This document shows positions 17,861-25,291 of a DNA stretch of 25,291 nt, piece after piece (position 1 is the first letter of the stretch; each line of letters begins with the position of its first letter). Where the stretch lies: contig BFEA01000004.1 in NCBI GenBank assembly GCA_003427395.1, positions 9,404,616-9,429,906 on the forward strand, written 5' to 3'. Origin of the DNA: Chara braunii. Lineage: Eukaryota; Streptophyta; Charophyceae; Charales; Characeae. The notes under the pieces were generated by a model. It ran no database searches, was not told where the DNA came from, and saw nothing but the letters and a program-made list of their open reading frames with translations. The position numbers and the translations under genes are program-made.

Positions 17861-17867
17861 CTGCGAT

Positions 17868-18912
17868 GCCTCAGCTCAAACATTTGCTGATGCGTCCTTC
17901 GCGGTTGAAGCTTTTTAAATGTCTCCTTCGTCATTTGTCATGCGTCTCTGTTCCGTTTTCCGTTCGGAGCTCCACCCATCTCCTCTGTTTCTCCTCTTGT
18001 ATCTTATCCCAATCTGCCATTCTACTTTCTCGTTCCGCTGCCCAGACCATCACTGAGATTGGATGACCCTCTATTCTGCACTCTGCCTCCTCTTTTCTCC
18101 ACAGACAGTCCCCTTCCCTTTTGTTTCTTGCTTTGGCCAGGATTCTTGAGCAGGCATCAAGCACACCTGATGCAATTGCCAACCCAGCGTCCATCGACTG
18201 CGCTGGGGAGTCGAAGTCTGGTCTGGCCTGCTCCCATCCGGTGAAGTGGCCTTTCACCCAATCTTTGATGCCTGGCTCCTCCAGCACCTGACTATCCAGG
18301 CCTCTTCTCGTTATGCTTTGCCTGGTTCTATGCAAAATGGAGAACCATGTGTAGCCGGGGTCATCCGGATAAAGAATCGGAAAAGGATCTGACACCGCCG
18401 TTCCGCGCTAAACTCCAGTAGGGTGTGTGCATCCCTGCGGTCTACTGTCAAGGAGCCCAGGCGTAGGGCCTCATCTAGGGAGACATTCCAGTCCCCAGCT
18501 AGTAGCAGTTCGTCCATCTTAGGGACCTGCATCCTTGGCCTGGAGAAGAAATTCGTTTTCTCCCCTACCTCTGTCGGTGCGTACACCGTCATCAGCACCC
18601 ATTCCTCACTCCCCACTGCGACTTCATCCACGCCCATCTCCCCCACATCTTGGCCTCGGAGTTGATTACAAGTGCTTGGCGGTCTCGTATTCCCACCCCA
18701 CTGCGAGTGCCCTGCGCTGGGGCCCAAATCTGAGGGCCGTCCCACCATTGTGCAAAGTCCTGCAGTTTGTCTTCATTCAGTTTTGATTCCTGTAACATCA
18801 CGAAGTTCACCTTCCACCCGCAAAACCACCACTTTAGTCTTCTCCTCTTCTGTCTGCCGTTTGAGTCCCCTAGACCCCGCACATTCCAGGAAACAGTTCG
18901 AAGCCCGTCCAT
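17868..18912 (-). pseudogene. LINE ORF2 endonuclease (APE-like), frameshifted
   Basis: The minus strand opens MDGLRTVSWNVRGLG, with the catalytic Asn of the EEP endonuclease fold, then VMLQESKL with the catalytic Glu (18912-18592). A frameshift near 18610 leads to LMTVYAPTEVGEK and LLAGDWNVSLDEA with the D-x-N pair (18748-18311). A second shift near 18390 leads to DPGYTWFS and a long charged linker ending ENGTETHDK (18395-17931), then a one-base shift into the MTKETFKKL linker. The final SDH motif is not recognised. This enzyme nicks the target DNA for priming. Three phases are needed to read it, so it is dead. Confidence 0.82.
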
Positions 18913-19504
18913 CGTGTTTGCTTGCCCCCGTCAGAGTTTGGATACGGGTAGTTGGTTGCTGTTCAGCTGGCTGAGATTCCTCCGAGTGGCCACTTCTGAA
19001 TGTTCCCCTTCGCTGATGTCTTGAACTGCCTCTGGATGAGCTTTACTCTTGAGAATGAACGCTAATCTTCTGTTATACTCCTAACTAGGAAAGCAGAGAA
19101 CAGATTTTCGTCCTGTAAGAGCTTCTCATTGACGTTTACTAGTATCATCGCAGAGACACCTGGGAGCACCTTCATTAGCTCGAGCTCACGCCAGTTGCGT
19201 TCCCTGAGGAGGTCCGTGTGGAATCGTCTGACTCCAGTCCGACCAAGAGCCTCTAACAAGTCTGGAGGTATCCGGGCATCTAACAGCGGGAAGTACAGCT
19301 TACTGTACCCTTGGACAGTTTCCACTATAACACTTGTCATAGGAGACCTCGGAATGAGCCGGACGGGGACGTGTTCCCCGTACAGTTTCCTCATGATCTC
19401 CATAACCATCGCTTGCGTGGGGCAGCGATCTACTTCCATGGAAGGAATCAATGGTGTACCCTCCTCACTCGTTAAGCACAGGAAATAATTATTGCCTTCC
19501 TCCC
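18913..19504 (-). pseudogene. Probable LINE sequence upstream of the endonuclease
   Basis: An open frame (minus 19580-19062) includes MVMEIMRKLYGEHVPVRLIP, SVIVETVQGYSKLYFPLLDA, LRERNWRELELMKVLPG and ends SITED. Its first 25 codons are the reverse of the duplicated linker, so the meaningful part begins near 19504. About 150 bp separate its stop from the endonuclease ATG. Position suggests the end of ORF1 of the same LINE, but it does not resemble the CCHC ORF1 at 955-1779 and I recognise no domain. Confidence 0.4.
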
Positions 19505-19505
19505 A

Positions 19506-19637
19506 CGAAGGACGCATCAGCAAATGATTGAGCTGAGACACCCCTTCGATGCACGACGAAATGACGAAGGAGACATTCAAGAAGCTTCAACCGCGAAGGA
19601 CGCATCAGCAAATGATTGAGCTGAGACACCCCTTCGA
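19506..19637 (+). repeat. 88-bp-period duplication of the ORF2 linker
   Basis: CGAAGGACGCATCAGCAAAT starts copies at 19506 and 19594, each followed by GATTGAGCTGAGACACCCC. An inverted third copy lies at about 17870-17905. The pair sits exactly at the junction between the inverted and direct halves of the LINE. Confidence 0.9.
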
Positions 19638-20640
19638 CGAATCAGCTCCTGCTGCCTGCTCAGCGGCCAGAATGCTGCAGTACGCGAATCTGTATTGAGC
19701 TGACATCCTGTCCACCAGGCTTCAAAACGAGATGTGATCACGGACCTGTTTCAACACTCAGACATGTGGAATGACACCACGGTACAGCTGAACACGGCAG
19801 CAAAGATGGACCTGGACAGACCGCTCACACTAGAGGAACTTACTCAGACAGTGAAGTCAATGGCAAGGGGGAAGTCACCGGGGGTGGATGGCCTCACGGT
19901 AAATTTTTATGCAGCAAATTGGGAGGTGCTGGGCCCCCTGTTAGTGGAAGTATACAATGACATTTTAGTTAGGGGCAGGCTAGGGAGAGGGATGACTCAC
20001 GGGGTTATCACAGTCCTGTTCAAGAAGGGGGATAAGGCGGACCTCCAAAACTGGCGCCCAATTTCCCTTCTGCACATGTCCTACAAGATCCTTGCCAAGT
20101 TGTTGGCATGCAGGTTATCCAAATATCTGCCAGTCTTAGTAGAGAAAGATCCTCAGTGATTATTTCACAATATAGTGACTCCAATTGAGACACTGGAAGT
20201 GGTGCAAACGGAAAACTTAGACATGGCCGTCCTCCTAGATCTGGAGAAGGCCTACGCCAAGGTGTGATGGACCTTCGTCCTCGCCGCCTCAGGTTTCTGC
20301 TCGTGGATCATTGCAATGTACACCTATTCCTCCTCAGCAGTCATGATCAACGGCCATCTCTCGGAGCTGTTCCAACTCACCCCATCCTTAAGGCAGGGGT
20401 ACCCGCCGGCCCCCCGCGTGTTCGTCCTGCAACTCGAAGTCCTCTTGAACAGAATTCGGAGAAACCCAGACATCAGTTTTCTGGGAAGAAATTCGCAAGG
20501 CTTGGAAGCAACACCCACCGGACATGTCGGAAACCCCCACCACGAAGGAAGAAGTCCTAAACCAGTTGCTGTTTGACAACCCAGCAATCCTGGACCAGGG
20601 AGGTGGTTCCATGCTCGTCGATGGGTCGCCAGGGTCCCCT
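19549..20640 (+). pseudogene. LINE ORF2 reverse transcriptase, internally deleted
   Basis: The plus strand encodes the linker MTKETFKKLQPRRTHQQM, then from 19734 the RT: MARGKSPGVDGLTVNFY, VITVLFKKGDKADLQNWRPI, SYKILAKLLACRLSKYLP. TGA stops fall at 20157-20159 and 20265-20267. VLLDLEKAYAKV (Asp codon 20238-20240) is the first catalytic block. SLRQGYPPAP (near 20388) precedes the expected x-x-DD box, but after NPDISF (near 20478) the reading moves directly into FWEEIRKAWKQHPPDMSETP, a later region. The catalytic DD block and thumb are therefore deleted. The enzyme copies LINE RNA at the nicked target. Confidence 0.88.
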
Positions 20641-21420
20641 TCTGATAGGCCTGGGTCAAGCATGGAATAGTGCGGATTGAAGACCTGTGGTCCTCTACTT
20701 CAGGAGACTGGAAGCCATTAAACGAAGTGAGACTTGTAATGAGAGGACTGCAACGAGTGGGGGAACATTGACTTGAGATTACCAGAGCTGTCCCACAAGA
20801 ATGGCCAATAATTTTGGGACCGGAAGGCCTGTACCCATCCGGAACCTGGTACGTGTCTGACAGCCAAACCGAGGGTAACATTGTGTGGAAGGTGCTCGAA
20901 ATTCTCCCAAGCGGCTTCAGGAAGGTAGAACGGTGGTGCTGTGAAGGAGGTTCGAACATGCTATCTCTGGTGGAGGAGAGAACTCTTATGATCTGGGACA
21001 GTCCCTCCCAGGTGAGAGTGGTAGAATACAGGACTGGACCCGTGGGCGGACATTCTCTCTCCTGGATTTGGAGAGTGGCCCTCCACCAGTTACGCATAAA
21101 CCCGCTGGCTTGGAGTTGGTCACCAAGGAGATGAGGGGGGGGAAGCCTCCCTGAAGCTGGTGGATTATTTAATCACCAAAGCTATCTGCACACAGCCATC
21201 TCAGCAAAACCGCCAGCACAAACAGCTAGCTATGTCCAGGTGGCAAGCTGCGTTGAATGAAGTCCTGTCGCAGGCAGGGAAAGAATTTGAGAGACTATAG
21301 GAAACCCTGACGTTACTTCCCAACGAACAGCGGGTGAGCATCCTCTGGATGCTATCCCTGTTGGTGACACCATCGACCGTCTGGTTAGTAAGTAGGGGTA
21401 TGCAAGTTGAGCAAGTTGAG

Positions 21421-21638
21421 CTGGGTTGCTGTAGATGCAGATGGCCATTCGAGTCCACTAAGCACCTGTGGTGGGACTGTCCTGCATCCACACGGATCTG
21501 GAAGTGGTGGGGCGCATCATTGGGGAAAAGCTGGGTTGCTGTGGATGCAGATGGCCATTGGAGTCCACCAAACACCTGTGGTGGGACTGTCCTGCATCCA
21601 AACGGATCTGGAAGTGGTGGGCACATCATTGGGGAAAT
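21421..21638 (+). repeat. 110-bp tandem duplication of the zf-RVT segment
   Basis: Copies at 21421-21530 and 21531-21638 both begin CTGGGTTGCTGTRGATGCAG and end CATCATTGGGGAAA. They differ at about ten positions. Since 110 is not a multiple of three, the second finger is read in another frame. Confidence 0.93.
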
Positions 21639-21751
21639 TTCGGAGATCAGACGATAATCTGGGATGAAAAATGGGCACACCTGGGTTTTCTTCCGGCTAA
21701 TACTCCCTGTCACCGTGGACGGGGATACACTGCCCATGTAACCCCTCTTGA

Positions 21752-21818
21752 GAGGTAATCTGGCAGGACAGGATACACTGTGGAGGGGACTGATTTGCGA
21801 GGTAATCTGGCAGGACAG
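21752..21818 (+). repeat. 20-bp direct repeat, 47-bp period
   Basis: GAGGTAATCTGGCAGGACAG is present unchanged at 21752-21771 and 21799-21818, within the LINE C-terminal coding remnant. It encodes the start of the VIWQDR phrase twice in different phases. Confidence 0.95.
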
Positions 21819-22005
21819 AAACAGAGCACTATTCCAGAAGAAACCACTCTCAGACTTGGAAATCAAGAGGCAAATCAAGCAAGGGCTCAAACAAGAAGCC
21901 ATTCACATGGACTGGAGGAGAAAGGCAAAGGCTGGGAAGGGAGGAAGCAGTCATACGCGATGGCTTCTGCGTACTTGGGCCAAAAGAGAACCGGTTAGCA
22001 GAAGT

Positions 22006-22149
22006 CCACCCAAGGAAAGGTCTGGTTGTTTCTCGGTGGGTCTTGGGAGCTCAACAAGCCGGGGGACTGCTGACGAACCACCCAAGGAAAGGTCTCGTTG
22101 TTTCTCGGTGGGTCTTGCAGCTCAACAACACGGGGGCCTGAGGGAGAAC
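22006..22149 (+). repeat. 72-bp in-frame duplication at the LINE ORF2 end
   Basis: CCACCCAAGGAAAGGTCT starts copies at 22006 and 22078. The translated copies are PPKERSGCFSVGLGSS and PPKERSRCFSVGLAAQ, 24 residues apart, so this duplication keeps the frame. Confidence 0.92.
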
Positions 22150-22156
22150 GTACTAT

Positions 22157-22617
22157 AGAATAGGCTAGGGTAGAGTAGCAGTACGTACTCCTGGCGATTG
22201 TCCCAGGGTAAAGACCAGGCTACTCGGTCCAGTAGCGCCGCCTGTGGGCCGTTAGGAGAGTGTCAGTAGGACCTGGACACAGTCCTCTGGGCCTAGTTAG
22301 TCCCACATTGCAGCTGCGCCAAATTTAGGATTGGTCTAAAACAAATTCTTGCGAGACTCAGCTCAAAGAGGACGCAACTTCACTGTTTGGCGCCAGGATG
22401 TGACGAGTAAATCAATGTCCAGTTCAATCCCCACTTTAACAGCTCTGTCTTGGAAGTGTGTCAGAACCGTTGGTAGCCAGTTAACAGCCAGCAGGTAGAT
22501 AGCGTTTCTGGAAGCTACTTCAACTATCGTCTTGACTCGAATAGAACATCTGGTCATTGTCGCTGTATCTGAACTGAAAGTTGGCCCCATATATAGCTGT
22601 AATGACCGGGCGTTCTA
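22157..22617. other. LINE 3' region and unassigned flank
   Basis: The first 170 bp after the ORF2 end are probably the LINE 3' untranslated region; no poly(A) or terminal repeat marks its end. A 75-codon minus-strand frame (22363-22590) has no recognised motif. Nothing else can be supported. Confidence 0.4.
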
Positions 22618-22831
22618 TTCGTGCGAAGAGGGTAGGTATGCAATTGCTGAATTCATGTTTGGAATCACCGTCAGACTAGATCATAGTCTGGGCCTACAAG
22701 TCTGAAACTCGGTACTGCAAGTTCCGCAGGCAAATGCCTGCAAGCTAAGCTGGCTGGTGCTGCCAGATACTCCGGGTTGAATTGTGAGGTCCCCGGCCTC
22801 TTCCTACATTTTATAATAGAATGTTTCGCTG

Positions 22832-22864
<33 letters not shown>
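22618..22864 (+). other. Structured sequence ending in a 29-A run
   Basis: Two perfect hairpins occur: CAGACTA-GATCA-TAGTCTG (22672-22690) and GCAGGCA-AA-TGCCTGC (22726-22741). About 95 bp later comes a run of 29 A (22836-22864). This could be a retroposed small RNA with its tail. A competing view is that the A-run is an expansion: the neighbouring repeat unit has CTGGTTAAAAAAGCTGGG at the same position (about 22969-22985). Clear Pol III boxes are not seen. Confidence 0.4.
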
Positions 22865-22867
<3 letters not shown>

Positions 22868-23095
22868 GGGAAAGGTACTGGTGGTTACATTCCTTGTGTT
22901 CCACACCGTATGTATTAATTACTGAGGGGGAATAAGCACAAGGCGATGGTGTCACCAACAGGTTATTCCTGGTTAAAAAAGCTGGGAAAGGTACTGGTGG
23001 TTACATTCCTTGTGTTCCTTGGTTACAATACCAGACGGTCGATGGTGTCACCAACAGGTTCTTCCTGCAGAGGGCGAATAAGCACAGTGACAAAC
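22829..23095 (-). repeat. Tandem-duplicated LINE fragment (minus strand)
   Basis: Two units share GCTGGGAAAGGTACTGGTGG, TTACATTCCTTGTGTTCC and GATGGTGTCACCAACAGGTT; they begin near 22829 and 22968. A 28-bp stretch at 23031-23058 is identical to the reverse complement of LINE sequence at 21357-21384 (encoding LLVTPSTVW). The fragment is therefore a piece of the LINE C-terminal region in the opposite orientation, later duplicated. Confidence 0.75.
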
Positions 23096-23361
23096 AAAAC
23101 GGAACGGTGCTGGATAACACGGGAAAAAAAAAGAGAGGAGATGAAAGAAGACAAACAAAAGGAACGCATGCAATGCAGAAAATTGACCGCTCACCTCTTT
23201 CATGATTGCGCTCACCTCATTCATGATTGCTGTTGCACTCGGCGCTGAGGCACTGAGAGCAAATGGCTATGAGAAGCCGCACTTGTTCTTTGCGTTTTTT
23301 CCAAACCACCTCCACCTCCCAGCCTCGTTTCCTGACCCATATTGGCACCGAAAGCCACGTG
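23096..23361. other. Non-coding stretch with a 21-bp duplication
   Basis: No gene is seen. GCTCACCTCTTTCATGATTG and GCTCACCTCATTCATGATTG start adjacent 21-bp units at 23189 and 23210. The rest is a purine-rich stretch (23120-23165) and unremarkable sequence before the minisatellite. Confidence 0.5.
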
Positions 23362-23578
23362 TGATGCTATGTGCTTTGCCATGTGCCGTGCTATTCGGTG
23401 CTATGTGCGCTGCTATGTCTGCTGCTATATGAGGCGCCATGCGTGGTGCTATCTCTGCTGTAACGTGTGCTCTAATGTGTGCTGTAACGTGTGCTGCTAT
23501 GCGCTGCTATGTGCGCTGCCATCTCTGCTGCTATCTCCGCTGTCATGTGTGGTGCTATGTGCGCTGCTGTGTGAACAG
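23362..23578. repeat. GTGCTATGTGC-type degenerate minisatellite
   Basis: About 215 bp are built from variants of GTGCTATGTGCGCTGCTATG with a local period of 12-15 bases. Because the period is mostly a multiple of three, plus-strand frames read as Cys/Ala-rich strings (MCAAMSAAI; CYVRCYVCCYMRR). This compositional artefact explains the apparent Cys-rich open frames here. Confidence 0.85.
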
Positions 23579-23617
23579 TGTCTTTGTTCATACGTCGTTC
23601 ACTGAACTTTCCAATTC

Positions 23618-23736
23618 TTTTTTTTTTTTTTTTTTTTTTTTAAGAATAGAATCTCAGTGCTTCTCGGTTCGAACTTGGGCCTGTATTTCAACAGCTACCA
23701 ACTGGGCTACCGTCTTCCCCCGAACACAACGCACCC
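23618..23736 (-). mobile_element. tRNA-derived SINE with A-tail
   Basis: On the minus strand the sequence has an RNA polymerase III A-box-like TAGCCCAGTTGG (23698-23709) and B-box GTTCGAACC (23666-23674). It ends in a run of 24 A (the T-run 23618-23641 on plus). An A-box, a B-box and an A-tail in this order define a tRNA-derived SINE. The boxes are only 23 bases apart, shorter than in a real tRNA, so the anticodon part is reduced and it is not a functional tRNA gene. No target duplication could be confirmed. Confidence 0.68.
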
Positions 23737-23817
23737 AGATTCTGACGGTATCTGGCCGGAAACATACCTTGTATACTTTCCTTTTCAGGGTGCGTTATGT
23801 TCGGGGGAAGACGGTAG
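23707..23817. repeat. 30-bp inverted repeat joining two SINE heads
   Basis: Arms 23707-23736 and 23788-23817 match at 29 of 30 bases around a 51-bp spacer. The left arm begins CTACCGTCTTCCCCCGAACA; the right arm is its inverse. On the plus strand the right arm continues GGTAGGTCCGTTGGTTGAAC, parallel to GGTAGCCCAGTTGGTAGCTG of the minus-strand SINE. This is a second, more diverged SINE head facing the other way. Confidence 0.82.
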
Positions 23818-24081
23818 GTCCGTTGGTTGAACTTGCTGTTCAGAAGACCTGTGAACTGCGTGTTCTTCCATACGTTTTTACTCCTTTGCCTATTTTCATG
23901 GAACTGTTTGTCAGACTGGCAGATTGTCAGATAAATCCCCGTTAGCATGGCTTTGAGTGTGCCCTGCCCCTAATGTGGACTGGTGCTCGTGGATCCAAAC
24001 ATTTTCTGGTGGCTGCAAGACCGCTCTTCGTCCATCTCCCCGTCCTCCACCTCTGTCTTGCATCGCATCTCCATCGTCTCG

Positions 24082-24086
<5 letters not shown>
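23818..24086 (+). other. Rest of the second SINE-like copy and flank
   Basis: The first 40 bp continue the diverged plus-strand SINE head. No B-box or A-tail is clear after it. From about 23960 the sequence becomes pyrimidine-rich (CCATCTCCCCGTCCTCCACC) and leads into the (CT)n array. No gene is seen. Confidence 0.45.

Positions 24087-24162
<76 letters not shown>
24087..24162. repeat. (CT)38 microsatellite, followed by an N
   Basis: Thirty-eight CT units end at an ambiguous base (N at 24163) before TTTCCC. The true length is uncertain because assemblers often collapse or gap such tracts. Confidence 0.97.
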
Positions 24163-24163
24163 N

Positions 24164-24670
24164 TTTCCCAAAAGAAAGGCAACGCGTGCACCACGTGGCC
24201 GAAGCGACAGATGACAGAGCTGGCGATCAGGAGGAGGCAGGACGACTAGGACGAAGGGTAGAGGGGGAGAAAGAGGAGGAGGAGGAGTACGGTGAGGAGG
24301 GGAAAGGGTTGAGGACGAGGAGGACGGTGAGGAGGGGAAAGGGTTGAGGACGAGGACGGCGATGAGGACCTGGGAGGTCTCTCTTTCTCTAGCTCGCGTG
24401 CGCACGGATATAGAGAAACAAAAACACACACAAACAAAAGAGACAAAATAAACCAAAAAAAACAGAAAAAAAACAAAAAGGAGAAACGCGTGCATGCACA
24501 CCCAGCAGACGACCGAGGTGGCGATGAGGAGGAGGGCGACGAGGAGAGGTTGAGGAGGCCGGACGACGATGAGCATGGATTGAGGAGGAACCAATGAGGA
24601 TGACGACGAAGAGAAGGAAGAATTGAGGGTGACAAATAAGAGGAGATGGGAGATTCTCTCTAACGCGCTC
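24164..24670. repeat. Purine-rich spacer module 1 of the CT array
   Basis: CACGTGGCCGAAGCGACAGA opens the spacer, followed by GAGGA/GACGA-rich sequence with an internal 44-bp direct repeat (GGTGAGGAGGGGAAAGGGTT at about 24290 and 24328). A second half (24483-24670) again has CAGACGACCGAGGTGGCGAT, then GAGGAGG-type sequence, and ends ATGGGAGATTCTCTCT. Glu/Arg-rich open frames here are produced by the repeat composition and are not genes. Confidence 0.75.

Positions 24671-25211
<541 letters not shown>

Positions 25212-25291
<80 letters not shown>
25212..25291. repeat. (CT)n microsatellite at right edge
   Basis: Forty CT units follow GGGAGATT and run to the end of the window. The array therefore continues outside, and its full length cannot be judged. 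Confidence 0.97.

Larger units (their letters stand above)
20641..22152 (+). pseudogene. LINE ORF2 C-terminal region with zf-RVT
   Basis: After VKHGIVRIEDLWSS (near 20660), reading continues in pieces: VGEH, WYVSDSQTEGNIVWKVLEIL, GGHSLSWIWRVALHQLRINP and ILWMLSLLVTPSTVW. Then a Cys/His finger of the zf-RVT type appears (CCRCRWPFESTKHLWWDC near 21430-21480), duplicated at 21540-21595. The end reads VIWQDRNRALFQKKPLSDLE and LLRTWAKREP and stops near 22156. Stops occur at least near 20772, 21132 and 21298. The finger helps bind the LINE RNA or target. Confidence 0.72.
17868..22330. mobile_element. LINE with inverted 5' portion (twin-primed copy)
   Basis: The left part (17868-19504) encodes LINE endonuclease and an upstream frame on the minus strand. 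The right part (19549 to about 22150) encodes the RT and C-terminal domain on the plus strand. The linker that joins endonuclease to RT (MTKETFKKLQPRRTHQQM) is present in both parts, in opposite orientation: 17870-17945 and 19549-19632. Thus the two halves are complementary pieces of one LINE overlapping by about 80 bp, with the 5' piece flipped. The right end is indistinct and has no poly(A). Multiple stops, frameshifts and an RT deletion make it inactive. Confidence 0.72.

Noticed and set aside
20324-21097. 257-codon minus-strand frame
   Set aside because: It is antisense to the LINE RT and C-terminal region, which have recognisable motifs on the plus strand.
23342-23605. Cys-rich secreted peptide gene
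   Set aside because: The Cys pattern comes from a degenerate GTGCTATGTGC minisatellite; there is no signal peptide, and the neighbouring phases are Ala/Met-rich in the same way.
23666-23709. Functional tRNA gene
   Set aside because: A-box-like and B-box motifs are present, but the interval of 23 bases leaves no room for a normal anticodon arm and no acceptor stem pairing is visible; an A-tail follows.

Overview
The window is eukaryotic nuclear DNA, most likely from a streptophyte (a land plant or a charophyte alga). The evidence is one intact gene for a plant-type clathrin light chain, a Ty3/Gypsy retrotransposon whose primer-binding site matches the 3' end of plant initiator tRNA-Met, a plant-style LINE with ORF1, endonuclease and reverse transcriptase parts, and long (CT)n microsatellites. 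A Chara-like genome is a guess I cannot test. There is no sign of bacterial or organelle organisation: no operons, rRNA genes or complete tRNA genes.

Layout. Positions 1-223 are a (CT)n tract and flank. Positions 224-12932 hold one decayed Ty3/Gypsy element on the minus strand. Its 5' LTR is 11993-12932, with the primer-binding site at 11978-11989. Gag lies at about 9370-11126 and is broken by a 226-bp triplication. Then come a CCHC knuckle (8898-8939), protease (8089-8610), RT (split by about 1.25 kb of foreign DNA at 6392-7637), RNase H, integrase and a chromodomain-like tail. The 3' LTR (224-4042) is interrupted by a 2.85-kb LINE ORF1-bearing insertion (325-3172) flanked by a perfect 15-bp target-site duplication. 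Positions 12933-14666 are mostly non-coding and may include a copia-type LTR. The clathrin light chain gene is at 14667-15515 on the minus strand and is the only feature that looks like a functional host gene. Positions 15516-17867 are its upstream region followed by hairpins, a foldback element and a 32-bp minisatellite. Positions 17868 to about 22330 hold a second LINE whose endonuclease half is inverted relative to its RT half, as expected for twin priming. Positions 22330-24086 contain LINE debris, a long A-run, a coding-like minisatellite and a head-to-head pair of tRNA-derived SINE heads. Positions 24087-25291 are an irregular array of (CT)n blocks alternating with GAGGA-rich purine blocks.

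How the parts relate. The elements are stacked: the gypsy element came first, the LINE ORF1 segment then entered its 3' LTR, and another sequence entered its RT. Every transposon reading frame carries stops or frameshifts, so none can act on its own. A recurring feature is short local tandem duplication (periods 21, 24, 32, 47, 72, 79, 88, 110, 140 and 226 bp) in unrelated sequences. I did not find a convincing new defence or metabolic system. The most informative observations are structural: the nested insertion, the inverted LINE, the paired SINE heads, the exon-like fragment inside the RT, and the CT/purine array.
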